Origin: Pelotalea chapellei
GTDB lineage: Bacteria; Desulfobacterota; Desulfuromonadia; Geobacterales; Pseudopelobacteraceae
Direction of reading: 5' to 3'
NCBI RefSeq assembly: GCF_018531195.1
Contig: NZ_JAHDYS010000002.1
Span: 278,184-342,183, forward strand
DNA length: 64,000 nt
Each line of letters begins with the position of its first letter. Position 1 is the stretch's first letter. The position numbers and the translations under genes are program-made. Below, one piece after another: positions 37,012-46,067 of this stretch. The notes under the pieces were generated by a model. The model was not told the DNA's origin and made no database searches. It saw nothing but the letters and a program-made list of their open reading frames with translations.

Positions 37012-37078
37012 TTTCCTTTAATCATGGATTTGAAAATGCTGAAGCCGTAGTCAAGATGACGACCGGAGGTTTCCTTAT

Positions 37079-37996
37079 ATGGCAGCAGACGACATCAAAC
37101 AGCAGATCCGGCAGCTCCTTGTTGAAAGGAACGCCGTGCTGCTGGCACACAACTATATGCGCGACGAGGTGCAGGAAATTGCCGACATCACAGGCGATTC
37201 TCTTGCCCTTTCCATGGAAGCGGCCAAGACCGATGCGGATGTAATCGTTTTCTGCGGTGTCCACTTCATGGCCGAGTCAGCAGCCATTCTTTCGCCCGAC
37301 AAGCAGGTGCTGCTGCCCCGCCCGGATGCCGGCTGTCCCATGGCGGACATGGTCACAGTCGAAGGACTGGAAGCACTGAAGCGTGAGCATCCGGGTGTTC
37401 CGGTGGTTACCTATGTCAACTCGTCGGCAGAAGTGAAGGCCCATTCCGACATCTGCTGCACTTCCGCCAATGCAACGTCGGTTGTACGATCCTTGACGGA
37501 TAGCACGCTGATCTTCGTGCCGGACCGTAATCTGGGGCGTTACGTTGCCGGCCAGGTTCCTGATAAGAAATTCATTTTCTGGGAAGGATATTGCCCAACC
37601 CATGAACGGATGACGGTGGAGGCGGTGCTGCAGAAAAAAGCCGCTCATCCGGATGCGCTTTTCATTTGTCACCCCGAGAGTGCTCCGGCGGTCACCGCTT
37701 TGGCCGACCATGCCTGCTCGACAAGCGGCATGTATGACTACTGCCGTAAAAGCAGCGCGAAAAAATTCATCGTGGGTACGGAGGCCGGCATTCTCTACAA
37801 GCTTCGCCAGGAGAACCCGGACAAGGAGTTCATCCTCGCCTCGCCTGCCCTGATCTGTCCGAATATGAAGCTTACTTCTCTCGAAGATGTGCTCCATTCT
37901 CTGCAGACAATGACTCCTGTAGTACGTGTTCCCGAAGATGTGCGAGTAAAAGCCAAGGCTGCTCTGGATAGGATGCTGGCAGTGCCTCGCGACTAG
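37079..37996 (+). CDS. nadA: Quinolinate synthase A
   Basis: A 305-residue NadA that condenses iminoaspartate and dihydroxyacetone phosphate to quinolinate for NAD synthesis. It is an oxygen-sensitive [4Fe-4S] enzyme; cysteines lie in [19 protein letters not shown] and DHACSTSGM. The start ([21 protein letters not shown]) is typical. CGGAGG stands nine bases before the ATG. A structured leader lies upstream and a terminator downstream, so it is a single-gene unit. Confidence 0.95.
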   Translation: MAADDIKQQIRQLLVERNAVLLAHNYMRDEVQEIADITGDSLALSMEAAKTDADVIVFCGVHFMAESAAILSPDKQVLLPRPDAGCPMADMVTVEGLEALKREHPGVPVVTYVNSSAEVKAHSDICCTSANATSVVRSLTDSTLIFVPDRNLGRYVAGQVPDKKFIFWEGYCPTHERMTVEAVLQKKAAHPDALFICHPESAPAVTALADHACSTSGMYDYCRKSSAKKFIVGTEAGILYKLRQENPDKEFILASPALICPNMKLTSLEDVLHSLQTMTPVVRVPEDVRVKAKAALDRMLAVPRD

Positions 37997-38022
37997 ATTC
38001 GATCGCCAATCCCGTTAAACCT

Positions 38023-38058
38023 AACCTCCCTCGACACTGCTGCAGGGAGGTTTTTTTA
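38023..38058 (+). terminator. Intrinsic terminator after nadA
   Basis: AACCTCCCT (38023-38031) pairs perfectly with AGGGAGGTT (38044-38052), with a seven-T tail. Confidence 0.9.
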
Positions 38059-38153
38059 TATTTGATACCACTTTAAAAATTGATCTAAATTAATAATAAA
38101 TATATAACTTGCTGCCGGTATAGTGATTCTTCAAGCACATATGCGAGGAACTT

Positions 38154-39617
38154 ATGAAGTTTCGGACACGGCTTCTGCTGGGTATCATGCTTGTTGTTCT
38201 GGTCAGCAATCTTCTGCTTTTCTCCCTCCTGTATCTTAAAACCCACTCTGCATTATTTAAAGAAATACAGACCAGCGCCATTTCCATAGTTGCTTCAAGC
38301 TCAGTACTCCTGGATGGTAACCTGCTTGCCGGCATCAAAGTACGGGAGGATGAATCTTCCGAGGCATACCGGAAGGTCGTGGAACAACTCAGGAGTATCC
38401 GTAACGCAAACAGGCGCAGTGATACCAGGGTAGCCTACTTGTACACCATGATGAAGTCTCCCCAAAATCCAGCGGTGATTGTTTTTGGTGTTGATTCGGA
38501 GGAAAAGCTTGAGGACAAGTCACACATTGGTGATGTGTACAAGGGGACCTTTGGCGGTGATTTCAAGATCGGGGACAATAATTTCGTAGATGATGTGCCG
38601 AGTAGAGATCAGTGGGGAGAATGGATCACGGCCTGCGCACCGGTGAAAAGCAGCAATAGCCAGGTAGTGTCAATGCTGTGTGCGGACCTCGATTTTGCGG
38701 ATGTGAAAAAAAAGACAACCACCAGGCTTGTCATCTGCGGGGTTATTTCACTCGTTGTTACCATGGCCTTCGCACTGCTGACAGCAGGATTCCTTTCACG
38801 GCGTTTGAGCATGCCGATCCAGTCCCTGCTTGGTTCTCTCAAAGAAATTGGCAAAGGTAACTTTGAACATCGCATGGAAGCTCCGCAGGATAACGAGTTT
38901 GGAGAGGTGGCTCGAACGGTCAACTCCATGGTTGATGGCCTCAAGCAGCGGGATATGCTGAAAGGAGTGTTTGCCCGTTATGTATCAGACAAGATATTGG
39001 ATTCGATGCTGGAGCGGGGAGAGCAGCCGCGTATCACAGGAGATCGGCGCAGGGTAACCGTACTTTTCTCGGACATCAGGAATTTTACTGCCCTGTCCGA
39101 GCAACTTAGTCCCGAGGAAGTGGTCAACATCCTGAATGAATATTTCGAGGCGATGGTTGACATCATCTTCAAGTATCACGGAACTCTGGACAAGTTCATC
39201 GGGGATGGGATGATGGTTGTTTTTGGTGCGCCGGAGGATGATAATTGTCAGGAAGAACATGCGATCAAAGCCGCTTTGGAGATGGGTCGTGAGTTGAGTC
39301 GATTGTGCGACAAATGGAAACATGGCAAAGACGCAGCGATCAGTATTGGCATAGGCATCAACACTGGAATGGCTATAGTGGGAAACATCGGGTCTCACCG
39401 GCACATGGAATACACTGCTATTGGTGATACGGTAAATCTCGCCTCACGTATTGAATCTCTTACCAAGGATGCCGGTCACTCCATCCTCGTGTCTGACTAT
39501 ACCTACGTGAGCGTCAAGAGCCAGTTCAGCTTCAGGCGCCTGGATGACTGCAAGGTCAGAGGGAAAAAGGACTCCGTGGTGGTGTATGCTGTTATGGGCG
39601 ATACGTCCCCGGAATGA
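38154..39617 (+). CDS. Membrane-bound class III adenylate/guanylate cyclase with HAMP domain
   Basis: A 487-residue sensor cyclase. An N-terminal membrane helix (LLGIMLVVLVSNLLLFSLLY) is followed by a periplasmic sensor to about residue 185, a second membrane helix (LVICGVISLVVTMAFALLTAG), a HAMP linker (RRLSMPIQSLLGSL) and a class III catalytic domain: VTVLFSDIRNFTALSEQ, DKFIGDGMMVVFGAPED and YTAIGDTVNLASRIESL. Both metal-binding Asp (FSDIR and IGDG) are present; the Lys/Asp pattern is usual for adenylate cyclases. Monocistronic with its own terminator. Confidence 0.92.
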   Translation: MKFRTRLLLGIMLVVLVSNLLLFSLLYLKTHSALFKEIQTSAISIVASSSVLLDGNLLAGIKVREDESSEAYRKVVEQLRSIRNANRRSDTRVAYLYTMMKSPQNPAVIVFGVDSEEKLEDKSHIGDVYKGTFGGDFKIGDNNFVDDVPSRDQWGEWITACAPVKSSNSQVVSMLCADLDFADVKKKTTTRLVICGVISLVVTMAFALLTAGFLSRRLSMPIQSLLGSLKEIGKGNFEHRMEAPQDNEFGEVARTVNSMVDGLKQRDMLKGVFARYVSDKILDSMLERGEQPRITGDRRRVTVLFSDIRNFTALSEQLSPEEVVNILNEYFEAMVDIIFKYHGTLDKFIGDGMMVVFGAPEDDNCQEEHAIKAALEMGRELSRLCDKWKHGKDAAISIGIGINTGMAIVGNIGSHRHMEYTAIGDTVNLASRIESLTKDAGHSILVSDYTYVSVKSQFSFRRLDDCKVRGKKDSVVVYAVMGDTSPE

Positions 39618-39637
39618 CAGCGGCCTCCATAACCGTA

Positions 39638-39667
39638 AAATGGCGACCTTCGGGCCGCCTTTTTTTA
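39638..39667 (+). terminator. Intrinsic terminator after cyclase gene
   Basis: GGCGACC/GGCCGCC-type stem with a TTCG loop and seven T residues. It is closely similar to the terminators at 40461 and 44169. Confidence 0.85.
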
Positions 39668-39717
39668 TCAGGTATACTTGTAGTGGGTGTTCATCTGTCT
39701 CAGAACCGGTGACGACT

Positions 39718-40458
39718 ATGGCTCACACTAATATCGGGTGCAGCGGATTCAGTTATGACCACTGGCTGGGCACCTTTTATCCCGAAGGTTTGGCCAAGAA
39801 AAAATGGTTGGAGTATTACTGTTCAAAATTTTCTACTGTTGAACTGAACGTCACTTTTTACCGTCTGGTCAAGCCGACTACTTTTGAACAGTGGCGTGAT
39901 GAAACACCGGCAAATTTCACATTCAGCGTCAAGGGCAGCCGCTATATCACGCATATCAAACGCCTGGCCCTGCCCGAAGATGCGCTGGAGCGGTTTTTTG
40001 AGGGAGTGCTGTACCTGGAAGGAAAATTGGCAGCAGTCCTGTGGCAGCTTCCACCTAATATGTCATCCGACCTGGATTTGTTTGCACGGTTCCTTGAAAG
40101 CCTCCAGCGCTACCAGGTCAGAAATGTCTTTGAATTCCGGCATGCAAGCTGGCTTTCAGATGATGTTGTTACCCTCTGTCGTACTCATCGTGTCTCACTC
40201 TGCATGGCCGATTGGCCTCCGTTTATCTCCACAACGCCGCTGACGGCAGATTTGGTTTATATCCGTCGCCATGGGCGCAATGGCAGCTACGATGGCCGTT
40301 ATTCCCTGGAAGAGCTGGCTGCGGATGCACAACGCATTAGGAATTATATGAAAGCCGGCAAGGATGTGCTGATGTACTTCAACAACGATATGCATGGACA
40401 TGCGCCGCGTAATGCCCTGGAGCTAATGGATCTGCTTGGGAAGAAGGATCGGGAATAA
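39718..40458 (+). CDS. DUF72 family protein
   Basis: A 246-residue protein with the DUF72 TIM-barrel pattern: NIGCSGFSYDHWLGTFYP at the N-terminus, FSTVELNVTFYR, FSVKGSRYITHIKRL, VFEFRHASW and YFNNDMHGHAPRNA. The start at 39718 is the ATG right before this signature. Biochemical function is not established. It converges with HicB across a shared terminator. Confidence 0.88.
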   Translation: MAHTNIGCSGFSYDHWLGTFYPEGLAKKKWLEYYCSKFSTVELNVTFYRLVKPTTFEQWRDETPANFTFSVKGSRYITHIKRLALPEDALERFFEGVLYLEGKLAAVLWQLPPNMSSDLDLFARFLESLQRYQVRNVFEFRHASWLSDDVVTLCRTHRVSLCMADWPPFISTTPLTADLVYIRRHGRNGSYDGRYSLEELAADAQRIRNYMKAGKDVLMYFNNDMHGHAPRNALELMDLLGKKDRE

Positions 40459-40460
40459 TA

Positions 40461-40492
40461 AAAAAGGCGACCTTGCGAGGCCGCCTTTTTTA
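40461..40492. terminator. Bidirectional terminator between DUF72 and hicB
   Basis: AAAAAGGCGACCTT/GAGGCCGCCTTTTTT gives a stem with A- and T-runs on both sides, between two convergent genes (40458 and 40556). The core matches the terminators at 39638 and 44169. Confidence 0.85.
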
Positions 40493-40555
40493 TTATCCAA
40501 TAGTGAGTCGTGCAGACAAAAGGAAGAGTGAAAAACGAAGAAGCGGCCGAAGAGG

Positions 40556-40894
40556 TCAGTGGCCGTGCGCCGCACAGTCTGACAGAAGTTCAACTACCCA
40601 GGCATTTATGCTCTTGCCATGCGCGGCAGCTTGTGTAGCAAGACGCTGGTGTAGCGCAGGGGGTACTCTCAAATTGAATTTTCCGGAAAAATGCTTGCGC
40701 GGCGCGACCCCGTCTTCAGCACACATTTCGAGAAAGGCATTGAGAGAAATCTCGCCTTCTTTCCGCAGATCATTAACCGTGCTGGCATAAAAGTCGGCAC
40801 CCCCGTTAATCCCAATAAATTCTCCACGGAACATGTCGATTTCAGGGTCGTATGAAATGACAGCGTCATATCCGTTGATGTTCATGTTGTTCAT
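40556..40894 (-). CDS. HicB-family antitoxin
   Basis: A 112-residue antitoxin. The N-terminal HicB fold (YDAVISYDPEIDMFRGEFIGI, VNDLRKEGEISLNAFLE) is followed by a ribbon-helix-helix-like C-terminus (GKFNLRVPPALHQRLATQAA, SINAWVVELL) suited to DNA binding and autorepression. Its ATG overlaps the HicA stop by four bases; here the toxin gene is upstream. Confidence 0.88.
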   Translation of the reverse strand: MNNMNINGYDAVISYDPEIDMFRGEFIGINGGADFYASTVNDLRKEGEISLNAFLEMCAEDGVAPRKHFSGKFNLRVPPALHQRLATQAAAHGKSINAWVVELLSDCAAHGH

Positions 40895-41145
40895 GGTTTA
40901 ACCCCATTTTCCTCGAGCCACTTCCGAATAGAAGCGATAGCTCCTTTGTCCGTATCCGGTGAGGGATGCGGGCGATGAAAGACACGACGATCACCAAAGA
41001 GACGCACCCCTACGCGGGAGCCTTCTCGCTCGGTGATCTCAGCGCCAAGCTCTCTGAAGAGAGCAAGAATATCTGGCCACTGAACGTTACCAGGGACAGG
41101 ATGTGTAAAGATTGACTCAAGCGTTTTATGATGTTTTCGCTTCAT
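40891..41145 (-). CDS. HicA-family toxin
   Basis: An 84-residue HicA of the 'IFTHPVPGNVQWPDILALF' subtype, with EREGSRVGVRL and FHRPHPSPDTDKGAIASIRKWLEENG. HicA proteins are double-stranded-RNA-binding-fold mRNA interferases; the His in FHRPHP fits the conserved family His. It is the first gene of the pair and directly follows the candidate operator repeats at 41152-41173. Confidence 0.85.
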   Translation of the reverse strand: MKRKHHKTLESIFTHPVPGNVQWPDILALFRELGAEITEREGSRVGVRLFGDRRVFHRPHPSPDTDKGAIASIRKWLEENGVKP

Positions 41146-41151
41146 GTTCTC

Positions 41152-41173
41152 TTAGTACCATTATTTAGTACCA
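41152..41173. promoter_or_regulatory. Candidate operator upstream of hicAB
   Basis: TTAGTACCA occurs twice, at 41152-41160 and 41165-41173 (13-base spacing), just before the hicA start; each copy contains the palindrome GTAC. Two half-sites at about one helical turn fit a ribbon-helix-helix repressor. Confidence 0.5.
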
Positions 41174-41240
41174 GGGTCAAGCCAGAGCGTCTTAATAAGT
41201 ACAACACTGATCGGTGATCTCTAAATCCGTTAGTGATACG

Positions 41241-41290
41241 TTCCATATTTCGCAACTTCGCTACGGAAAGAGGGAAGTGTCCTTAATTTT
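41241..41290. repeat. GGAAGTGTCC-type repeat, left copy
   Basis: TTCCATATTTCG (41241-41252) and GGGAAGTGTCCT (41272-41283) followed by a T-rich stretch. The same two words in the same order occur at 42635-42698, on the other side of the threonine aldolase gene. The rest of the 427-base gap 41146-41572 holds the candidate operator, a long palindrome (41455) and no gene. Confidence 0.6.
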
Positions 41291-41454
41291 TTAATAGTTT
41301 TTAGTGATTTATCTGTTAGCAGGTTCCGGTCGATTCAGGTTTTATGCTCGATAAAAATATTGACGTGCGTAGGGGTGCGGGGGTAGTTAAGAAGCCTTCA
41401 TCTGCAGGGTTGGTTGAAGAGTGGTTAGAGGAAGAAATGTTCCATTTGGGGGGA

Positions 41455-41490
41455 TGAGCAGTTCACGCGCGTGCGCGCGTGAACTGCTCA
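41455..41490. repeat. Perfect 17-bp palindrome with alternating CG core
   Basis: Arms 41455-41471 and 41474-41490 are exactly complementary, with a TG centre. The middle is alternating purine-pyrimidine (GCGCGTGCGCGC). No T-run follows, so it is not an ordinary terminator. It is about 80 bases upstream of the threonine aldolase gene; a regulator binding site or cruciform is possible. Confidence 0.75.
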
Positions 41491-41572
41491 ATGCAGAGTT
41501 GGGCATTTGGGTAATGACAAATTGAATCGCAACTACCGCGAAATGGGAAAAAGATATTTGAAGGGGAACATG

Positions 41573-42604
41573 ATGACCGGACATATGATTGACCTTCGCA
41601 GCGACACCGTGACCCGGCCGACGCCGGAAATGCACGCCGCCATGACGGCCGCGGAGGTGGGCGATGACGTGTGGGGTGATGACCCCACCGTCAACAGGTT
41701 ACAGGCCGCCGTGGCGGAGCGTAGCGGCAAGGAGGCCGCCCTGTTTCTGCCTAGCGGCACCCAGAGCAATCTGGCGGCGTTGATGGCCCATTGCGAACGG
41801 GGCGACGAGTACATCGTCGGCCAGCTTGCCCATGCCTACAAGTTCGAGGGGGGCGGGGCGGCGATCCTCGGCTCCATCGTGCCCCAGCCCATAGAGAATG
41901 CGGCCGACGGTTCGTTGCCGCTGGACAAGGTGGCTGGCGCCATCAAGCATCACGGACCCGGCCTGGGGGCGCACTTTGCCCGCACCCGGCTGCTGGCGCT
42001 GGAAAACACCTTCAATGGCCAGGTATTGCCGGCCGACTACGTGTGCCAGGCCGTGGCCTTGGCCCGTGAACGGGGGCTTGCCACGCACCTTGACGGCGCC
42101 CGTATCTGTAACGCTGCGGTGGCGCAGGGGATCACCCTGGCGCAGGCCTGCGAGGGTTTCGATTCGGTGTCAATCTGTTTTTCCAAAGGACTGGGGACGC
42201 CGGTGGGGTCGGTGTTGGTCGGCCCGCAGGATTTCATCGAGCGTGCCCATCGCTGGCGCAAGGTGCTGGGGGGCGGCATGCGCCAGGCCGGCTTCCTGGC
42301 GGCGGCATGCCTGTACGCCCTCGATCATCACTTCGAGCGGCTGGCCCAGGATCACGCCAATGCCGAGCACCTGGCCAGGGGGCTGGCGAACATCCCCGAG
42401 GTGACGGTCACGGGGCAGGCGACCAACATGGTCTTCGCCGGTTTCCCTGAACAGCATTGCGCTCCGCTGGAGGCCTTTCTGGCCGGACGCGGCATGGTAA
42501 TGCAGGTGTCGCAGTCATCGCGTCTTGTCACCCATCTCGACGTGAGCCAGGCGGACATCGATGCCTTTGTGACCGCAATCAAGCTGTACTTTGCCAAGGG
42601 CTGA
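41573..42604 (+). CDS. ltaE: Low-specificity L-threonine aldolase
   Basis: A 343-residue PLP enzyme cleaving threonine to glycine and acetaldehyde. The start IDLRSDTVTRPTPEMHAAM is typical, the glycine-rich LPSGTQSNLAAL loop binds PLP phosphate, and the PLP lysine is in ICFSKGLGTPVGS. AGGGG lies six bases before the ATG at 41573 (a second ATG is at 41570). The gene looks more GC-rich than its surroundings and sits between two copies of a short repeat, hinting at acquisition. Confidence 0.92.
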   Translation: MTGHMIDLRSDTVTRPTPEMHAAMTAAEVGDDVWGDDPTVNRLQAAVAERSGKEAALFLPSGTQSNLAALMAHCERGDEYIVGQLAHAYKFEGGGAAILGSIVPQPIENAADGSLPLDKVAGAIKHHGPGLGAHFARTRLLALENTFNGQVLPADYVCQAVALARERGLATHLDGARICNAAVAQGITLAQACEGFDSVSICFSKGLGTPVGSVLVGPQDFIERAHRWRKVLGGGMRQAGFLAAACLYALDHHFERLAQDHANAEHLARGLANIPEVTVTGQATNMVFAGFPEQHCAPLEAFLAGRGMVMQVSQSSRLVTHLDVSQADIDAFVTAIKLYFAKG

Positions 42605-42626
42605 TCGTTAATCCTGGGAGTTGTTT

Positions 42627-42709
42627 AGGAACACTTCCATATTTCGGAGTTATTTTAGGGACTCTTCCATTTCGGAACATCCGGCAGGGAAGTGTCCCTG
42701 TTTTTTTTT
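42627..42709 (+). repeat. GGAAGTGTCC-type repeat, right copy (also acts as terminator)
   Basis: AGGAACACTTCC (42627-42638) pairs with GGAAGTGTCCCT (42688-42699), and nine T residues follow, so the repeat can terminate the aldolase transcript. The same words are found at 41241-41283. Confidence 0.65.
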
Positions 42710-42779
42710 CTAAAATCCGGGAACCTTTTTCATCCCCCATGCATCTACAGAGTAAGAGATATGAATGGAGGTCAAAGAG

Positions 42780-43469
42780 ATGACTTCAACTGAATTGAAT
42801 CCAGGCATGGCATCGGACATCGAGATTGTCCAGCGAGTTATCGGCGGCGACACCGCCAGCTTTGAGTTGATCATGCGCAGATATAACCGCCGGCTGTACC
42901 GGATCGCCCGCTCGGTGCTGCACAACGATGCCGATGCCGAGGATGTGGTTCAAGATGCCTATGTCAGAGCTTACCAGCACCTCGACCGCTACCAGGGCAG
43001 AGGGGCCTTTTCAGCCTGGCTGGCCAAGATTACCTTCAATGAGGCCCTGGGGCGCCTGCGGGGTGCCGAGGCCCGGACGCAGGTTTCATTTGATGACCCG
43101 GAGGAGAGCGAGGAGGCTAATTTTATGGCCAACTTAAATTTAACACTGCCCAGCCCGGAGATGAACGCGGCCCGGGGGGAAGTGCGCCGCCTGCTGGAAT
43201 CGGCCATTGACGCCCTTCCGGATTCCTACCGGATGACGTTCATCATGTGCGGGGTAGAAGAGATGTCAATTGCCGAGACCGCCGAGTGCCTCGATATAGA
43301 GCCCGCTACCGTCAAGACCCGCTATCACCGGGCCCGCAAGATCCTGCAGCAGCAGCTTGCCTGCCTGGTTGACTCCACGGCGGGCGAGGTATTCGCATTC
43401 GACGGCCAGCGTTGTGACCGGATTGTCTCGGGTGTGTTCCTGAGACTCAATGACCTCAGGCGGAGCTAA
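42780..43469 (+). CDS. ECF-type RNA polymerase sigma factor
   Basis: A 229-residue sigma factor with region 2 (FELIMRRYNRRLYRIARSVL, DAEDVVQDAYVRAYQHL) and region 4 (LPDSYRMTFIMCGVEEMSI, IEPATVKTRYHRARKILQQ). The 25-residue acidic spacer between them is normal. A C-terminal extension of about 40 residues (STAGEVFAFDGQRCD) follows region 4. ATG at 42780 has GGAGG eight bases upstream. No anti-sigma gene follows; the downstream neighbour encodes an exported protein. Confidence 0.9.
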   Translation: MTSTELNPGMASDIEIVQRVIGGDTASFELIMRRYNRRLYRIARSVLHNDADAEDVVQDAYVRAYQHLDRYQGRGAFSAWLAKITFNEALGRLRGAEARTQVSFDDPEESEEANFMANLNLTLPSPEMNAARGEVRRLLESAIDALPDSYRMTFIMCGVEEMSIAETAECLDIEPATVKTRYHRARKILQQQLACLVDSTAGEVFAFDGQRCDRIVSGVFLRLNDLRRS

Positions 43470-43501
43470 CGCTTGGGGCCGATATTGGAAAGGAGACGAC
43501 C

Positions 43502-44143
43502 ATGTTAGCGACTATTCTGAAAAAATCAGTTCTGATCACGGCAGTACTCCTGATGGCTGCCGCCCCTGCCATCGCCCATGAGGGCAAGCATATGACCAAG
43601 GAAACGCCCAAGGCGGTCGAGCTGCGGGAAACGCTGCGCGACCTGTGGGTGGGACATATATTCTGGGTGAGGAATGTGGCGTTGATGACTAGACTGGGAG
43701 ATAAGGTGGGGGCCACGGTGGCCGAGGAAAATGTGGTCAAGAATGCCCGTGCGATTGCCGATTCGATTGCCCCGGTCTACGGCAAACCGGCTGCTGATAA
43801 GCTCTTCGGCCTCTTGGCCGGGCACTACGGCTCGATCAAGGAGTACATGGTCGCCGCCTATGTCGGGGATCAGAAAGGCAAAGATGTGGCGGTTGACAAG
43901 GTTAAAGCCAATGCCACCGAGATCGCTGGTTTCCTGAGCGGGGCCAACCCGAAATGGTCCAAGGACACCCTGGTGTCGCTGCTGTTTGCCCATGGCGGCC
44001 ATCACATGGCCCAGATCGATGCCTTGATGGTCAAGGATTATGCCAGCGAGGCTCAGGCCTGGGATGTCATGAACAGTCATATGCTGATGATCGCCGATGC
44101 GCTCGGCCAGGGCATTGTGAAGCAGTTCCCGAAGAAGTTCTAA
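43502..44143 (+). CDS. Exported protein of unknown function
   Basis: A 213-residue protein with a clear signal peptide (SVLITAVLLMAAAPAIAHEG). The mature part is helical, with Trp/His-rich segments: LRDLWVGHIFWVRN near the start and LLFAHGGHHMAQIDAL further on, which could bind a metal. I do not recognise the family. It lies 32 bases after the ECF sigma gene with a good ribosome site (AAAGGAG), so it is probably co-transcribed and may be its target or sensor. Confidence 0.7.
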   Translation: MLATILKKSVLITAVLLMAAAPAIAHEGKHMTKETPKAVELRETLRDLWVGHIFWVRNVALMTRLGDKVGATVAEENVVKNARAIADSIAPVYGKPAADKLFGLLAGHYGSIKEYMVAAYVGDQKGKDVAVDKVKANATEIAGFLSGANPKWSKDTLVSLLFAHGGHHMAQIDALMVKDYASEAQAWDVMNSHMLMIADALGQGIVKQFPKKF

Positions 44144-44168
44144 GCCATCTTAAGGCAGGACGGGGAAA

Positions 44169-44202
44169 CAAAAAAGGCGACCTTGCGGGGCCGCCTTTTT
44201 TT
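44169..44202. terminator. Bidirectional terminator
   Basis: AAAAAAGGCGACCTT/GGGGCCGCCTTTTTTT between two convergent genes (44143 and 44220). Same core as the terminators at 39638 and 40461. Confidence 0.85.
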
Positions 44203-44219
44203 GTATCCGGGATATGAAA

Positions 44220-46067
44220 TTACTTCGCGTGGCTGTCAGCAATTGCTGTCAGGCGCCGCACCCTGTAAAGAGAGGCGCCTGCAGCGACCATAAGCAGGCC
44301 TCCGAGTACGAGGGGGTATTTGACGGCGAATATAAGCGGTGCCAGCATCAGGCGTACCAGCATCCGCAGCGATTCGTGCCTGGCAATAAAGTCGGCAACC
44401 GGCGGGCTCAGCTGGTAGTAAAGTGCCACAAAAGCGCGGCCAGGAGCATTGGTCAGAAGGACATGATCGCGGAAATCGCGCAGCACCTGGACTTGTGGGT
44501 GCAGATAGCTGCCATAGGCTGCCGTGGCGATGAAGCATCCGCCACCACCGCCACCGCCACCGTCGGTGGAAGCAGTACTTGGCTCTGTTACAGGGTTTAT
44601 GGTGCCATCAGTACTGAAGGAAGCCACGTGGTTGTCTGCGTCGGTGGTGTTGGTAATTAGAAGCACTACTTCATCAGTAGCGGGATTAAGCGCTCCGAAT
44701 CCCACTATGGTGTACGATGACCCGGCCCCTGCGTTGGTGCCGATTTCACTGATAGTTCCGGCCGTTTTTTTAAAAACTGCTGTCTGGATGCCGCTGGTCT
44801 TGGTGACGGTAATTGTCAAGTCGCCAATTGCCGCGGGTCTGAACTTGTAGTAGGCAAAGGAGTAATGCGGCAAAGTGATGGATGGTACCGGGCTGCTGGC
44901 CGTACTGTTAACAGGATAGGCGCTGTAGGTGCCAACCGGTACGTATAGATGGACACGGTTTTCGTCCGTGGGATTTGTCCAGCCCCTGGTATAAACACGC
45001 TTCGTAAAACCAAAAAAATCTGCACCAAGAGAAGTATTAAAGGGTGCTCCAATCAGCAGGGTTTCCAGAACAGGCACCATACGGATATCTGCGTTGTTTC
45101 CTGGAGGATCGAGCGTGGCAAGCCTGTCCCAGCTTGTTTTGATTACACCGGTGCCATGCTGTTCGGCAAGATAGCGGTTGAATATCCAGCGGCCATAGCC
45201 TGCGCCGGTTCCGGTGGCGTCGGTGCCGACGGCCAGATCCAGGCTGGCGGTAGTATTGTTGAGCCAGCCGGCAATATAGTTGTAGTTCTGACCGACATTG
45301 CCGTAGAGCTCAGCTTCCTGCCAGGTTGAGGTAGCTTCCGCATACCATACATCGAAGAAGAAATTGTATCCGTACTGGATCGCGTGGTGATACTCATGGG
45401 CTGCCGTGATTTGCAGACTCTCCAGAGGAGTGTATGGGCCTCCGGTGGCATCCGTATAGATACTGTCAGTATAGTTGTTGTCAATTTCAAGAAAGCTTGA
45501 GAATGCATGAAGAAAACCGGTGGAAGCGGCAGACGCATCTGATGTTGTAAGGCCATAGAGCCGCGCTGGCGCCAGATCTCGCAGGTACACGTGGTACCTA
45601 CCGTCAACGGAATTGGTTGGTGCAAGGCGCCAGCCGCGACTGATATAGGCATTTGCCACCTCATCAAAAGTCTGAGCAACTGTCTGTACCCATAATATCG
45701 AGGGGACGGCATCTCCGCCTGCAGTGGTGTAATGGAGGGTGAATCTCCCAGAGGGAGATATGAGAGTAAATTTAGTTGAATCTGTACCTGTTAATACCGG
45801 CGCTGCCAACTGTTTTGCCAGCGTTTTTTGTGTAGTCGCCTCCAGTTTATTCCAGTCGCGCTGCAGTCCGTGCTTATCAGGGGTGCCACATTTCGGCAGA
45901 GCTGAATCAACCGCAGTGGGCAGGGCGACAGCCTTTTGTAGCGCAGTTGGAGTGGCAACACCGAACCTGGCAAGATACTGTTCATCCAGTACCCCGGCAC
46001 AAGCCAGGGAAGCCAGAACAAGCGAGGTTGTTGCAGTGAGCCCCAGTCGGAGAAGAAATTTTTTCAT
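44220..46067 (-). CDS. Secreted zinc metalloprotease (MXAN_6640-like) with CFI-box C-terminus
   Basis: A 615-residue exported protein: signal peptide ([16 protein letters not shown]), then a metalloprotease domain with the zinc motif [10 protein letters not shown] and a downstream Glu ([13 protein letters not shown]), then a beta-rich region (about 390-500). Near residue 505 a run of eight glycines precedes [10 protein letters not shown], the 'CFI-box' found before C-terminal sorting/anchoring segments, followed by amphipathic and hydrophobic helices and a basic end (YRVRRL). I infer surface or membrane attachment after export. Its start shares one base with the stop of the upstream exported gene (TGATG). 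Confidence 0.78.
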   Translation of the reverse strand: MKKFLLRLGLTATTSLVLASLACAGVLDEQYLARFGVATPTALQKAVALPTAVDSALPKCGTPDKHGLQRDWNKLEATTQKTLAKQLAAPVLTGTDSTKFTLISPSGRFTLHYTTAGGDAVPSILWVQTVAQTFDEVANAYISRGWRLAPTNSVDGRYHVYLRDLAPARLYGLTTSDASAASTGFLHAFSSFLEIDNNYTDSIYTDATGGPYTPLESLQITAAHEYHHAIQYGYNFFFDVWYAEATSTWQEAELYGNVGQNYNYIAGWLNNTTASLDLAVGTDATGTGAGYGRWIFNRYLAEQHGTGVIKTSWDRLATLDPPGNNADIRMVPVLETLLIGAPFNTSLGADFFGFTKRVYTRGWTNPTDENRVHLYVPVGTYSAYPVNSTASSPVPSITLPHYSFAYYKFRPAAIGDLTITVTKTSGIQTAVFKKTAGTISEIGTNAGAGSSYTIVGFGALNPATDEVVLLITNTTDADNHVASFSTDGTINPVTEPSTASTDGGGGGGGGCFIATAAYGSYLHPQVQVLRDFRDHVLLTNAPGRAFVALYYQLSPPVADFIARHESLRMLVRLMLAPLIFAVKYPLVLGGLLMVAAGASLYRVRRLTAIADSHAK

